NCBI GenBank assembly: GCA_014360985.1
Contig: JACIWK010000001.1
Location: 1-64,000 of the forward strand
DNA length: 64,000 nt
Direction: 5' to 3'
From: Candidatus Bipolaricaulota bacterium
GTDB taxonomy: Bacteria > Bipolaricaulota > Bipolaricaulia > Bipolaricaulales > Bipolaricaulaceae
Under the pieces are notes generated by a model that did no database searches, was not told the origin of the DNA, and was given only the letters and a program-made list of their open reading frames with translations. Both the position numbers and the translations under genes were made by a program. The stretch's first letter is position 1. Each line of letters starts with the position of its first letter. Of the stretch, positions 16,284 to 26,102 are shown piece after piece.

Positions 16284-18983
16284 GTGAGCATTCGGAACCT
16301 CGATAAGATCTTCAACCCCCACCGCGTGGCCGTGATCGGGGCGAGCAGCAACCCCGGCACAGTGGGATATAGCGTCCTCAGGAACATGATCAACGCCGGG
16401 TTCAACGGGGTCGTGTACCCGGTGAACCCGAAGCGGGAGTCGGTCCAGGGGATCCAGAGCTACCCCAATGTGGGGTCCCTGCCCCGGACGCCGGATCTCG
16501 CCGTGATCTGCACGCCTGCGGCCACCGTGCCCGGGCTGGTGCGGGAGTGCGGGGCCCTGGGGATCCGGGGGCTCGTCATCGTCTCCGCCGGGTTCCGCGA
16601 GATCGGGGACGAGGGCCGCGCCCTGGAGGCCGAGGTGAAGGCCGCGGCGGCCGAGTTCGACGGGATGAGGATCGTGGGGCCGAATTGCCTCGGGATCATC
16701 GTCCCCCGGATCGGGATGAACGCGACGTTCGCCGCGGGGCACCCCCCGGACGGAAACGTGGCGTTCATCTCCCAGTCCGGGGCGCTGTGCACCTCGATCC
16801 TCGACTGGGCGATGGTGGAGGGGATCGGGTTCTCCCACTTCGTGTCCGTGGGGAACATGCTCGACGTGGACTTCGGCGACCTCATCGACTACTTCGGGGA
16901 GGACGAGAAGACACGGTCGATCCTCCTCTACATCGAGTCCGTGAGCGAGGCGCGGAAGTTCATGTCCGCGTCGCGGGCGTTTGCGCGCTCGAAGCCCCTC
17001 CTCGTCTACAAGGCAGGCCGGTTCGCCGAGTCGGCCAAAGCCGCGAGCTCCCATACCGGGGCGATGGCGGGCGAGGACGCGGTGTACGACGCCGCGTTCC
17101 GCCGCGCGGGGATGGTCCGCGTGTACGAGATCGGGGACCTGTTCGACTCCGCGGAGCTCCTGGCGCGGATCCGACCGCCGGCAGGGTCGAAGCTCGCGAT
17201 CCTCACCAACGCTGGTGGCCCGGGGGTGATGGCGACCGACGCCCTCATCGCCCGGCGGGGGACCCTCGCCCCACTCTCATCGGAGACGATGACCAAGCTG
17301 AACGAGCTCCTCCCCAAGTTTTGGTCGCGCGGAAACCCGGTCGACGTCCTCGGGGACGCCCCGCCGGAGCGGTACGGGGCGGCGCTGGAGATCCTGCTCG
17401 CTGACCCAAACGTGGATGCGGTGATCGCGATCCTCGCCCCCCAGGCGGTGACGGACCCCACCACCACCGCCCAGGAGGTGGCCGCGATCGCGGCCAAGTC
17501 CGCCAAGCCCGTCCTCGCCGCGTGGATGGGGGGAAAGCTCATGCGGGACGGGATCGAGCTCTTCAACCGGGCCGGGGTGCCGACGTACGCCACGCCGGAC
17601 CAGGCGGTGGAGGCGTTCATGCACCTCGTCGACTACGCGCGGAACCTGGAGCTGCTGTACGAGACCCCCCGCGAGATCCCGGTGCGGCTGGCCCTCGATC
17701 AAGACACAATCCGCAAGCGGGTTCGGCCCCTCCTCGAGAAGGCGGGGGTTCTGTCCGAGGCCGACTCGAAGGAGATCCTGGCCGCGTACGGGATCCCGGT
17801 GGTCCTCCCCCGAACCGCGCGCACCGCCGACGAGGCGGTGGCGGCGGCTCGGGAAGAAGGGTACCCGGTGGTGCTGAAGATCCTATCCCCGGACATCACC
17901 CACAAAACCGACGTCGGGGGCGTAGCCCTCGGGCTGCACTCGGACAACGAGGTGCGGGCCGCATTCGAGCGGATGATGGACGCGGTGCGCGAGCGGCGGC
18001 CCGAGGCGAGGATCGAGGGGATCACGGTCCAGCGGATGGTGGACACCTCGCGGGGGTTCGAGCTCCTCGTGGGGGCAAAGAAGGACCCCACGTTCGGGGC
18101 TGTGCTCATGGTCGGCATGGGAGGCATCGCCGCCGAGGTGTACAAGGACACAGCCCTCGCCCTCCCCCCCCTGAACGAGCGCCTGGCGCGGCGGCGGCTG
18201 GAGTCGCTCCAGAGCTGGCCCCTCATCGAGGGGTACCGCGGCCGCCCCGGCGCGGACCTCGACCTCCTCGTGGAGACGATCATGCGCGTCTCCTACCTCA
18301 TCGCCGACTACCCGGAGATCAAGGAGCTGGACATCAACCCCCTCGTCGCCTCCCCCCACGAGGTGGTGGCGGTGGATGCGCGGATCGTGGTGGACGAGGA
18401 GGTGCTGCGGAACCCGCCGCGGCCCTACGCCCACCTCGCGATCCGCCCCTACCCCGAGGGGTACACCCGCACCGTCCCGCTCAAGAACGGGACCGCGGTC
18501 ACCCTCCGCCCGATCCGCCCCGAGGATGAGCCGATGTGGCACGAGATGCTCGCCGTCTCGTCGCGGGAATCGATCCGGTTCCGGTTCCGGTACCTGTTCA
18601 AGGAGTCCACCCATCAGATGGCGATCCCGTTCTGCTTCATCGACTACGACCGGGAGATGGCGATCGTGGCCGAGCTGGAGGAGGGCGGGCGGAAGAGGAT
18701 CGCCGGGGTGGGGCGGCTTGTCGTGGGGCCGGACCCCACCAGCGCCGAATACGCGGTGTTCGTGGCCGACCCCTGGCAGAACCAAGGCTTGGGGGGGCTC
18801 CTCACCGACTACTGCCTGGAGATCGCCCGGGGCTGGGGCGTGCAGATGGTGACGGCGGAGACGACCCCGGACAACCTGCGGATGATCGCGATCTTCCAGC
18901 ACCGAGGGTTTGCGATCGAGCACCGGGCGAAGGACGGCGTGGTCCTCGCCACCCTCCCCCTCGCTCAAGTGGCGACGACCTAG
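16284..18983 (+). CDS. ADP-forming-type acetyl-CoA synthetase fused to a GNAT acetyltransferase
   Basis: The 899-residue protein has four parts: a CoA-binding Rossmann domain (about 5-135, VAVIGASSNPGTVG), a succinyl-CoA-ligase-like region (150-460), an ATP-grasp domain (about 490-700, with the VLKILSPDITHKTDVGGV segment) and a C-terminal GNAT domain (about 715-899, with NQGLGGLLTDYCLEIA as acetyl-CoA loop). In the family, ADP-forming enzymes make acetate and ATP from acetyl-CoA. The phosphorylated His is kept here at residue 257 (SSHTGAMAGE). Enzymes of the Pat/Pka lysine-acetyltransferase type share this architecture but usually have a dead synthetase part. The GTG start follows GGAGG by eight bases. 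Whether it makes acetate, acetylates proteins, or both cannot be decided from sequence; the intact His favours catalysis. Confidence 0.88.
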   Translation: MSIRNLDKIFNPHRVAVIGASSNPGTVGYSVLRNMINAGFNGVVYPVNPKRESVQGIQSYPNVGSLPRTPDLAVICTPAATVPGLVRECGALGIRGLVIVSAGFREIGDEGRALEAEVKAAAAEFDGMRIVGPNCLGIIVPRIGMNATFAAGHPPDGNVAFISQSGALCTSILDWAMVEGIGFSHFVSVGNMLDVDFGDLIDYFGEDEKTRSILLYIESVSEARKFMSASRAFARSKPLLVYKAGRFAESAKAASSHTGAMAGEDAVYDAAFRRAGMVRVYEIGDLFDSAELLARIRPPAGSKLAILTNAGGPGVMATDALIARRGTLAPLSSETMTKLNELLPKFWSRGNPVDVLGDAPPERYGAALEILLADPNVDAVIAILAPQAVTDPTTTAQEVAAIAAKSAKPVLAAWMGGKLMRDGIELFNRAGVPTYATPDQAVEAFMHLVDYARNLELLYETPREIPVRLALDQDTIRKRVRPLLEKAGVLSEADSKEILAAYGIPVVLPRTARTADEAVAAAREEGYPVVLKILSPDITHKTDVGGVALGLHSDNEVRAAFERMMDAVRERRPEARIEGITVQRMVDTSRGFELLVGAKKDPTFGAVLMVGMGGIAAEVYKDTALALPPLNERLARRRLESLQSWPLIEGYRGRPGADLDLLVETIMRVSYLIADYPEIKELDINPLVASPHEVVAVDARIVVDEEVLRNPPRPYAHLAIRPYPEGYTRTVPLKNGTAVTLRPIRPEDEPMWHEMLAVSSRESIRFRFRYLFKESTHQMAIPFCFIDYDREMAIVAELEEGGRKRIAGVGRLVVGPDPTSAEYAVFVADPWQNQGLGGLLTDYCLEIARGWGVQMVTAETTPDNLRMIAIFQHRGFAIEHRAKDGVVLATLPLAQVATT

Positions 18984-19125
18984 CCGGGGGAAACAGTCCG
19001 CGGGGCTTCGGCCACGCAAGAAGACACGGACCTCCGCAACCAAACGTTCTACCGTCGAGCGCGCTGGGGAAGATCGTAGCGTCAGAGTTCATGCCCGATG
19101 GCCCGTGGTCTCCCCCTACGCGCCG

Positions 19126-20886
19126 CTAGAACAGGCCGCGGACATCGCCCGTGTTCACGTCCACGTCCACCCGCCGAAACGCGGGGTCGGAACCCGTCCC
19201 TGGCATAAGGGCGATCGCCCCCGCCACCGGGCACAGGAACCGGGCTCCGGAGAAGAGGAGTACGTCGCGGATGGGCAGGGTCCAACCCGTGGGCACCCCT
19301 TTCCAGTCGGGATCATGGGACAGCGAGAGGTGGGTCTTGACCATCATCGTCGCGTAGTCCCGGAACCGCGGATCGGCCTCAAACGCCTTCGCCTTCTCCT
19401 CCGCCTCCGGCCCCCACGCGACCCCGTCCGCTCCGTACACCTCGCAGGCGATCCGCTCCACCCGTTCCCGTAGCGGCAGTTCCAGCGGGTACAGGAAACG
19501 GAACTCGCCACGCTCCTCGCACGCGTCGATCACGGCGTCGGCCAGTTCGAGGGCCCCCTCCCCCCCCCGCAGCCAGTGTTCCCCAACGGCGAACCGGGCG
19601 CCGGCCTTCTCCACGTGACGCCGGACGAGGGCCACTTCGGCCTCTGTGTCGGTGGAGAACCGGTTCAGGCACACCACCGGCGGAACCCCGGACTTGCGCA
19701 CGATCCCGATGTGGTGGACGAGGTTCGCGATCCCCCGTTCGAGGAGTTCGAGGCTCTCCTTCTCGTACTCCCTGGGCAGCGGGCGACCCGGAACGACGCG
19801 CGATCCGCCGCCGTGCATCTTCAGCGCCCGGATCGTGGCCGTGATCACGGAGGCATCGGGGGTGAGACCGCTCAAGCGGCATTTGACGTTCCAGAACTTC
19901 TCGAACCCGATGTCGGCCCCGAACCCGCTCTCCGTCACGTGGTAGTCCCACAGCTTGAGCCCCAGCCGGTCGGCGAGGATCGAGGACTGCCCGACGGCGA
20001 TGTTCGCGAACGGACCGGCGTGGACGAGGACCGGTTGGTACTCGATCGTCGAGCACAACGTTGGGTGGAGGGTGTTCCGCATCCAGGCCGTCATCGCCCC
20101 CCCCACCTCGAGGTCGTCGCAGGTGACGGGGTTCCCCCGCCGGTCGTAGGCCACGGTGATCTCCCCGATCCGCCTCCGCAGGTCCCCCAGATCCCGGGCG
20201 ACGGCAAGGATCGCCATCAGCTCCGAGGACACCGAGATCTGGAACCCGGACTCCATGGGGATGCCGTTCCCCTTCCCCCCGAGGCCGATCACGATCTGGC
20301 GGAGGGCCTGGGCACAGAAGTCGAGGGCCCACTTCATCTCCACCCTCCGGGGGTCGATGTCGAGCCGCCTGAGGCCCCGCTTGGCGAGGGCCTCATCGGA
20401 GTAGTTCGCCTCGTGGTGCAGCCGCGCGGTGAGGGCGACCAGGGCTAGGTTGTGCGCGTTCGCGATCGCATCGATGTCCCCCGTGAGACCGAGGGTGAAC
20501 TCCGTCATCGGGATGAGGAGGGCGTTCCCACCCCCGGCGGCCGTGCCCTTGATGTTCATCGACGGGCCGCCCGAGGGCTGGCGGAGTGCTCCCCCCGCCC
20601 GCCGGCCGCGTTTGGCGAGGCCCTCGATGAGGCCGAGGGTCGTCGTGGTCTTCCCTTCCCCGAGCGGGGTCGGGGTAATGGCCGTGACCTCGATGTACTT
20701 CCCCGTCGGCCGATCGCCGAGCCGGGCGAGGATCCGGCGGGAGTCAAGCTTGCAGATCCGGCCGTAGGGGAGGACTTCGTCCTCGTCCAGGCCGAGCCGC
20801 GCGCGCCACTCCGCGGGGGAGGGCATCCCCTTCTCGGCCTCAAGTGCGATCTGCCAATCCGCGTGCTTCATCGGGTCGTAAGGCAT
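19126..20886 (-). CDS. fhs: Formate-tetrahydrofolate ligase
   Basis: The 586-residue enzyme makes 10-formyl-tetrahydrofolate from formate, ATP and tetrahydrofolate. It is a core step of the methyl branch of the Wood-Ljungdahl pathway and of formate assimilation. The ATP-binding loop [16 protein letters not shown] is at residues 71-86. Further family segments are [45 protein letters not shown] and [12 protein letters not shown]. The length is slightly above the usual 555-560. The ATG follows GGAGG by six bases. It diverges from folD across 133 bases, so the two consecutive folate enzymes probably share regulation. Confidence 0.97.
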   Translation of the reverse strand: MPYDPMKHADWQIALEAEKGMPSPAEWRARLGLDEDEVLPYGRICKLDSRRILARLGDRPTGKYIEVTAITPTPLGEGKTTTTLGLIEGLAKRGRRAGGALRQPSGGPSMNIKGTAAGGGNALLIPMTEFTLGLTGDIDAIANAHNLALVALTARLHHEANYSDEALAKRGLRRLDIDPRRVEMKWALDFCAQALRQIVIGLGGKGNGIPMESGFQISVSSELMAILAVARDLGDLRRRIGEITVAYDRRGNPVTCDDLEVGGAMTAWMRNTLHPTLCSTIEYQPVLVHAGPFANIAVGQSSILADRLGLKLWDYHVTESGFGADIGFEKFWNVKCRLSGLTPDASVITATIRALKMHGGGSRVVPGRPLPREYEKESLELLERGIANLVHHIGIVRKSGVPPVVCLNRFSTDTEAEVALVRRHVEKAGARFAVGEHWLRGGEGALELADAVIDACEERGEFRFLYPLELPLRERVERIACEVYGADGVAWGPEAEEKAKAFEADPRFRDYATMMVKTHLSLSHDPDWKGVPTGWTLPIRDVLLFSGARFLCPVAGAIALMPGTGSDPAFRRVDVDVNTGDVRGLF

Positions 20887-20981
20887 CGGGATCCTCCCTC
20901 GGTCAGCTCCCCCCGCGGAGAGCAGGGGTCCCCTTCCCCTCCTACGGGGAAGAGCTCCCCGGCGCGACGGACAAGGCATTG

Positions 20982-21010
20982 TTGCACGGTGGTCAGAAGG
21001 GGATTATAGC
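20982..21010. promoter_or_regulatory. Divergent fhs/folD promoter region
   Basis: On the plus strand TTGCAC (20982-20987) and TATAGC (21005-21010) are 17 bases apart, so folD transcription would start near its ATG at 21020. On the minus strand the overlapping TATAAT (21008-21003) is a consensus -10 facing fhs, but it lacks a good -35. Overlapping -10 boxes would make the two genes compete or be switched together. Confidence 0.5.
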
Positions 21011-21019
21011 TGGAGGGAT

Positions 21020-21904
21020 ATGGAGACGAAGGTCTTGTCGGGAAAGGAAATCGCCGCCAGCGTCCACCGCGAGCTGGGGGAACGAGTGGCACGCCTCAGG
21101 AAGAAAGGGACGGCGCCCCGTCTCGTCCTCCTCCGTGTAGGGGACGACCCGGCATCGATCTCGTACGTGCGCCAGAAGGAGCGGGCCGCACGCGAGCTCG
21201 GGGTCGAGGCCGAGACGCGCGTCTTCCCCATCCAGACAAGCGAAGCGAGGCTCTGCGCGGAGATCCGCGACCTCAACGCCGCCCCGTCCGTGCACGGGAT
21301 CCTCGTCCAGCTCCCCTTGCCCTCCCACATCGACGAGAAGCGAGTCCTCGCTACGGTTCACCCCCGGAAGGACGTGGACGGCCTCCATCCGGAGAACCTC
21401 GGCCGCCTCCTGCGGGGCGATCCGTATCTGGTGCCCTGCACCCCCCACGCCGTCCAGGAGCTCCTCGTCCGCAGCGGCCACGCCCCGGAAGGGAAGCACG
21501 TCGTGATCTGTGGCCGCAGTGTCCTCAACGGGCGGTCGCTGTTCGCCGTCCTCATCCAGAAGGCAGCGCGGGCCAACGCCACCATCACGGTGTGCCACAC
21601 GGGGACTCCGGATCTGGCCCACTTCACGCGCCAGGCGGACATCCTCGTGGCGGCGATGGGCACCCCCCGGGCGATCACGGCGGACATGGTGCGGGAGGGG
21701 GCGGTCGTGATCGACGTGGGGGTGAACCGAGTCCCGGACCCCAACACGAAGTCCGGGTACCGGCTCGTGGGGGACACGGACTTCGCTGCCCTCCTCGGGG
21801 TGGCCGCGGCGATCACCCCCGTCCCGGGCGGGGTGGGACCGATGACGGTGGCGATGCTCCTCTGGAATACCATCACGGCCTGTGAGGTTCAGACCGCGGG
21901 CTGA
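21020..21904 (+). CDS. folD: Bifunctional methylene-THF dehydrogenase / methenyl-THF cyclohydrolase
   Basis: The 294-residue enzyme links 10-formyl-THF, methenyl-THF and methylene-THF, the steps after Fhs. The cyclohydrolase/dehydrogenase site is visible as SYVRQKE with Tyr49 and Lys53, and the folate site as ILVQLPLP and DVDGLHPENLG. The Rossmann nucleotide motif is VVICGRSVLNGRSL, and the C-terminal segment is TPVPGGVGPMTVAML. Length is normal. GGAGGG precedes the ATG. It is transcribed away from fhs and converges on the transporter gene with 12 bases between stops. Confidence 0.97.
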   Translation: METKVLSGKEIAASVHRELGERVARLRKKGTAPRLVLLRVGDDPASISYVRQKERAARELGVEAETRVFPIQTSEARLCAEIRDLNAAPSVHGILVQLPLPSHIDEKRVLATVHPRKDVDGLHPENLGRLLRGDPYLVPCTPHAVQELLVRSGHAPEGKHVVICGRSVLNGRSLFAVLIQKAARANATITVCHTGTPDLAHFTRQADILVAAMGTPRAITADMVREGAVVIDVGVNRVPDPNTKSGYRLVGDTDFAALLGVAAAITPVPGGVGPMTVAMLLWNTITACEVQTAG

Positions 21905-21916
21905 GGCGACCCGCCG

Positions 21917-23161
21917 TCAGCGACGGCCCTCCCGCCGGGCGGGGGAGAACCCAACCAGCGCGAGGAGGAACCCCGCTCCCGCGAGGGCCACCACCGGCGG
22001 GAACACGGACAGATACGTTCCGGTCGCATCGCGGAGGATGCCGGAGAGGACCATCCCCAGGATCGCTCCTGCCCCGTACGCGGTGAACACAAGCCCGTAG
22101 TTCTTCCCGTAGTGCGTCGTCCCGAAGAACGTGGCCGTGGCGGTAGGGGCGATGGCAAGCCACGCCCCGAGGTTGAGCCAGAGGAGAGCGAACGAGACGA
22201 AGAACAGGGGGCCGCTCCCCTCCCCCCACACGCGGAACGCCCCGGCCGCGATGAAGATGAGGGCGAACGAAAGGAGGGCCGTGCCCCGGGGGGTCAACCG
22301 ATCGGTGAGCGATCCGAACAGGGGACGCCCCACGGCGTTGCACAGGGCGAACAGAGGCAGCGCTACCCCGGCGATGAGATCAGGGGACAGGCCCGCCACC
22401 TGCTCCCCCACCGGCTGGGTGATCCCGATCGCCATCAACCCCGCCAAGCAGCCGAATGCATATACGACCCAGAGGACGTAGAACCGCGGGCTGCGCAGCA
22501 TCGTCCGTCGGTCGAGGTCAGCCCGGCCCGGGCTGGTGGAAGCGGGAGGACTCCACCCCGCCGGCCGCCACCCCTGAGGTGGATAGCGAAGCGGGAGCGC
22601 GAGGAGCACCAGCAGGACGAGGAACGCCCCGCCGAGGATCGAGAACGTGGGCAGCACCCCCGCCGTCTTGATGAGGTGACGCATGAGGGGGGCCACGACG
22701 AGGGTCGACAGCCCGAACCCCATCACGGTGAGGCCGACCGCGAGCCCCTTCCGGTCAGGAAACCACCGCGTGGAGACGGCGATCGGGCACCCGTAGAGGA
22801 TCCCCACCCCCGCCCCCCCGATGACCCCGTAGAGGAGGGTTAGGATCCCCACGTTGGGGGAGAGCCCCGCGAGGAGCCATCCCCCCCCCACCAACGCCCC
22901 CCCGAACGCCCCCACCTTCCGCGGTCCCCACCGGTCCACGATCCCCCCCGCGAGGGCCATCCCCGCGCCGAACACCCCGAGGAACACCATGTACGGAAGG
23001 CCGCTCGCGGTCGCCCCGATCCCCCACAGCGATTCCAATGGCGTTCGGAACACGCTGAACGCGTACACGGCCCCCATGCAGAGGTTGGCGAGGAACCCCA
23101 CTGCAACAAGCCCCCACCGCCCGCTCTCCGCCGGCAGACCCAGCACCCGCACCTCCGCCAT
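21917..23161 (-). CDS. MFS transporter of the oxalate/formate antiporter (OFA) type
   Basis: The 414-residue protein has about 12 transmembrane helices in two six-helix halves separated by a loop near residues 195-225. The first helix carries the OFA-type NLCMGAVYAFSVFRTPL signature. DRWGPRK follows helix 2, as in many MFS proteins. OFA-group proteins carry oxalate, formate and other monocarboxylates. AAGGAGG stands four bases before the ATG. The gene lies 74 bases behind acs in the same direction, so an acetate or formate role is a fair inference, not proof. A hairpin between the genes would reduce read-through from acs. Confidence 0.82.
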   Translation of the reverse strand: MAEVRVLGLPAESGRWGLVAVGFLANLCMGAVYAFSVFRTPLESLWGIGATASGLPYMVFLGVFGAGMALAGGIVDRWGPRKVGAFGGALVGGGWLLAGLSPNVGILTLLYGVIGGAGVGILYGCPIAVSTRWFPDRKGLAVGLTVMGFGLSTLVVAPLMRHLIKTAGVLPTFSILGGAFLVLLVLLALPLRYPPQGWRPAGWSPPASTSPGRADLDRRTMLRSPRFYVLWVVYAFGCLAGLMAIGITQPVGEQVAGLSPDLIAGVALPLFALCNAVGRPLFGSLTDRLTPRGTALLSFALIFIAAGAFRVWGEGSGPLFFVSFALLWLNLGAWLAIAPTATATFFGTTHYGKNYGLVFTAYGAGAILGMVLSGILRDATGTYLSVFPPVVALAGAGFLLALVGFSPARREGRR

Positions 23162-23173
23162 CGCTCCTCCTTA

Positions 23174-23203
23174 GAGAAGGGGGACGGCCCATGCCCGTCC
23201 CCC
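23174..23203 (-). terminator. Terminator or attenuating hairpin between acs and the transporter gene
   Basis: On the minus strand GGGGGACGG (23203-23195) pairs with CCGTCCCCC (23187-23179) around seven bases and is followed by TTCTCT. It ends shortly before the ribosome binding site of the transporter gene. Confidence 0.6.
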
Positions 23204-23235
23204 CATGACTCCATCACGATAACGTGACTGCCACC

Positions 23236-25209
23236 CTAGCCCTTGTACCCCACCGCGCGTTGGAGGTCCTGTACACACTCTGGGTTGCGCAGCGTGGTGA
23301 GATCGCCCACGGGCTCGTTGCGCACGAGCGCCTTCAGGATCCGGCGCATGATCTTCCCAGAGCGGGTCTTGGGGACATCCTCCGTGAAGTAGATCGCCGC
23401 CGGCCGCGCCGTGGGCCCGATGTGCTGATCCACCGTCTTCACGAGGTCCTTCTTCAGCTCCTCGGACGGCTGGACCCCCTTCTTGAGGAGGACGAACGCC
23501 ACCGGGACCTCACCCTTGAGGTCATCCGGCTTGGACACCACCGCGACCTCCGTGACGAGCGGGTGCTGGGCGAGCGCGTCCTCGACCTCGGCCGTGGCCA
23601 GTCGGTGGCCAGCGACGTTCATCACGTCGTCCACCCGGCCCGTGATCCGGATGTTCCCCATCTCGTCCATCCGCGCCCCGTCTTTCGTGAAGTAGAGCTG
23701 GGGCCCGAACTCGCCGAAGTAGGTGGCGCGGAACTTCTCCACATCACCGTACAGCCCACGCAAGAGTGCTGGTGGGAACGGGGGTTCCATGATGAGGTAC
23801 CCGCCATCGCCCGTCTTCACGGGAACGCCCCCCGCGTCCACGATCTTGGCCCGGATCCCGGGGAACGGCCGACCCGCCACGGTGGGGATGAACGGCCCGA
23901 TCCCCGGAAGGGCCTGGACGCAGGTCGCCCCGGTCTCGGTCTGCCACCACGTGTCCACGATCGGACACCGCTTGCCCCCGATGTGCTCGAAGTACCACAG
24001 CCACGCCTCTTCGTTGATCGGCTCCCCCACCGTTCCGAGGACCCGCAGGGAGGAGAGATCGTACTTCGCCGGCCACTCCTCGCCCCATTTGACGTGCATC
24101 CGGATCGCGGTCGGCGCGGTGTAGTACACCGTCACCTTATGCTTGGCGATGACTTGCCACATCCGGCCGAAGTCGGGCGCATCGGGCGTCCCCTCGTAGA
24201 CGAGCGTCGCCACCCCGTTCATGAGCGGGCCGTAGTTGATGTAGGAGTGCCCGGTGATCCACCCCACGTCGGCCGTGCAGAAGTGGATGTCGTCCTCGTG
24301 GAGGTTGAAGTCCCACTTGCAGGTCGCGTAGACCTGGACCGCGTACCCGCCGGTGGTGTGCATAACGCCTTTCGGCTTCCCGGTCGTACCCGAGGTGTAG
24401 AGGATGAACGAGAGGTCCTCGGCATCCATCTCCTCGGGGGGACATCGCGTGGGCTGGCCATCCACGATCTCGTGGTACCACACGTCGCGTTTCCGGTCCA
24501 TCGGGATCTCGTTCCCCGCCCGACGGACGACGATCACCTTCTCCACCGCCGTCCCCGCCAATGCCTGATCGGCGTTCTGCTTCAAGGGGATCTGCTTTCC
24601 CCGGCGCCAGTACCCGTCGGCAGTGATGAGGACCTTCGCCCCACAGTCGAGCAGTCGATCGCGCAACGACTCCGGCGAGAACGCGGAGAACACCACGGTG
24701 TGCACGGCGCCGATCCGCACCACAGCCTGCATGGCGATCACCGCCTCCGGGATCATCGGGAGATAGATCCCCACCCGATCCCCCTTCTGGACCCCGAGCG
24801 CCTTGAGCGCGTTGGAGAACCGTGACACCTCGTCGAGGAGCTCCTTGTAGGTGAAGATCCGGTTGGGCTCATCCACCGGCTCGGGCTCCCAGATGAGCGC
24901 GGTCTGGCCCCCCTTCCCCGCTTTCACGTGGCGATCGAGGGAGTTGTACGACAGGTTGAGCTTCCCGCCCACGAACCACCGGTACGCGTAGGGCTCATCC
25001 TCGTAGACGCTCGTCCACCGCTTGAACCACACGAGTCCCTCGGCCTGGTTGGCCCAAAACGCGATCGGATCAGCCGCTGCCCGTTCGTAGAGCGCCGGAT
25101 CAGCTACCCAGGCGCGCTCCTTGAGCGCATCGTTGGGCCAGTACCAGTTCGGCCGGGTTGGATCGGGGACGACCCACTGCATTCCGTTTAGCGCCGCTTC
25201 CTTTGTCAC
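23236..25209 (-). CDS. acs: AMP-forming acetyl-CoA synthetase
   Basis: The 657-residue enzyme activates acetate to acetyl-CoA through acetyl-AMP. Motifs in order are the N-terminal NWYWPNDALKERAW region, YLPMIPEAVIAMQA, the P-loop YTSGTTGKPKGVMHTTGGY near residue 260, the WWQTETGA motif, the hinge GRVDDVMNVAGHRLATAEVE, and KTRSGKIMRRIL near residue 615. The Lys in that last motif is acetylated in homologues to switch the enzyme off. The GNAT domain of the 16.3-kb fusion protein could serve that role. The GTG start is nine bases after AAGGAGG. Length matches AcsA. Confidence 0.95.
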   Translation of the reverse strand: MTKEAALNGMQWVVPDPTRPNWYWPNDALKERAWVADPALYERAAADPIAFWANQAEGLVWFKRWTSVYEDEPYAYRWFVGGKLNLSYNSLDRHVKAGKGGQTALIWEPEPVDEPNRIFTYKELLDEVSRFSNALKALGVQKGDRVGIYLPMIPEAVIAMQAVVRIGAVHTVVFSAFSPESLRDRLLDCGAKVLITADGYWRRGKQIPLKQNADQALAGTAVEKVIVVRRAGNEIPMDRKRDVWYHEIVDGQPTRCPPEEMDAEDLSFILYTSGTTGKPKGVMHTTGGYAVQVYATCKWDFNLHEDDIHFCTADVGWITGHSYINYGPLMNGVATLVYEGTPDAPDFGRMWQVIAKHKVTVYYTAPTAIRMHVKWGEEWPAKYDLSSLRVLGTVGEPINEEAWLWYFEHIGGKRCPIVDTWWQTETGATCVQALPGIGPFIPTVAGRPFPGIRAKIVDAGGVPVKTGDGGYLIMEPPFPPALLRGLYGDVEKFRATYFGEFGPQLYFTKDGARMDEMGNIRITGRVDDVMNVAGHRLATAEVEDALAQHPLVTEVAVVSKPDDLKGEVPVAFVLLKKGVQPSEELKKDLVKTVDQHIGPTARPAAIYFTEDVPKTRSGKIMRRILKALVRNEPVGDLTTLRNPECVQDLQRAVGYKG

Positions 25210-25378
25210 AGTGATGTGCCTCCTTCGTAAGGTCAGGCTCGACCCGCAGCATGATACCCAAGCCCGAACCTCGTTCACAGTCCGCTCCATCGAGCCACGA
25301 ACAGATGGCAACTTCGCCGCCTACGGCCCCCGGAAAGGAGGGTGGCAGAGGGGGCGGATTTGGCGTACAAGTAGGCCG

Positions 25379-26050
25379 ATGCGGCGTCTGCTTCTCTGGC
25401 TAAGGAGGACCTTCATCTCGGGGCTCCTCGCGCTTCTGCCCCTTGGGCTGACCGTGTACCTGCTGTGGCTCATGTACCGGCTGGCGTACTCCGTCCTCGG
25501 GCCGCACACCGCGTTCGCGGGGCTGATGAGGCGGCTGATCGGCCGCTACGTCCCGGGCACGGAGGTTGTGATCACCATCCTCGTCGTGTTCCTCGTGGGA
25601 GTGATCGCCCGCCATTGGGTGGGGCGGGGGCTCCTCCACGGCGTGGAACGGGTCGTACGGGCGATACCTGGGGTACGCAACGTGTACTGGGGGACGCGCC
25701 AATTGGCGCAAGTCATCTTCCACCGGGAGCAAGCCCTCGGGAGGGGACGGCGGATCGTGCTCGTGGAGTTCCCCTACCCAGGCTCCTACGTGCTCGGGAT
25801 CCTCACCAACGAGGACGTGGCTAGCGTGAGCAACCAGTTCTCCCCCGACACGATCTCCGTTTACGTCCCCACCGCTCCCAACCCCCTCTCCGGTTGGGTC
25901 CTGTTCGTCCCCCGCACGCGGATAACCCCCGTCAACCTCACGGCAGAGGAAGCATTCAGCCTCATCCTGTCGGGGGGACTCATCGGCCGCTATCCCGACT
26001 CCCGGGCTGCCTTCCCGGAGAGCAGGCTGACGAAAGATTGTGCCCCGTAG
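25379..26050 (+). CDS. DUF502 family membrane protein
   Basis: The 223-residue protein matches DUF502: two N-terminal transmembrane helices (FISGLLALLPLGLTVYLLWLMY near residues 12-33, here abbreviated as a span, and VVITILVVFLVGVIARHWVG near 62-81). The characteristic GVERVVRAIPGVRNVYWGTRQ follows, then VLVEFPYPGSYVLGI and VPTAPNPLSGWVLFVP. The C-terminal part is beta-rich and probably cytoplasmic. The family is widespread with no settled function. It lacks a Shine-Dalgarno sequence; TACAAG stands seven bases before the ATG, as also seen before the next gene. Confidence 0.85.
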   Translation: MRRLLLWLRRTFISGLLALLPLGLTVYLLWLMYRLAYSVLGPHTAFAGLMRRLIGRYVPGTEVVITILVVFLVGVIARHWVGRGLLHGVERVVRAIPGVRNVYWGTRQLAQVIFHREQALGRGRRIVLVEFPYPGSYVLGILTNEDVASVSNQFSPDTISVYVPTAPNPLSGWVLFVPRTRITPVNLTAEEAFSLILSGGLIGRYPDSRAAFPESRLTKDCAP

Positions 26051-26102
26051 CGAACTCCACCGCTCTGGATTTTCGTTGCGGGCTGCGGTACAAGTGAGCG
26101 CG

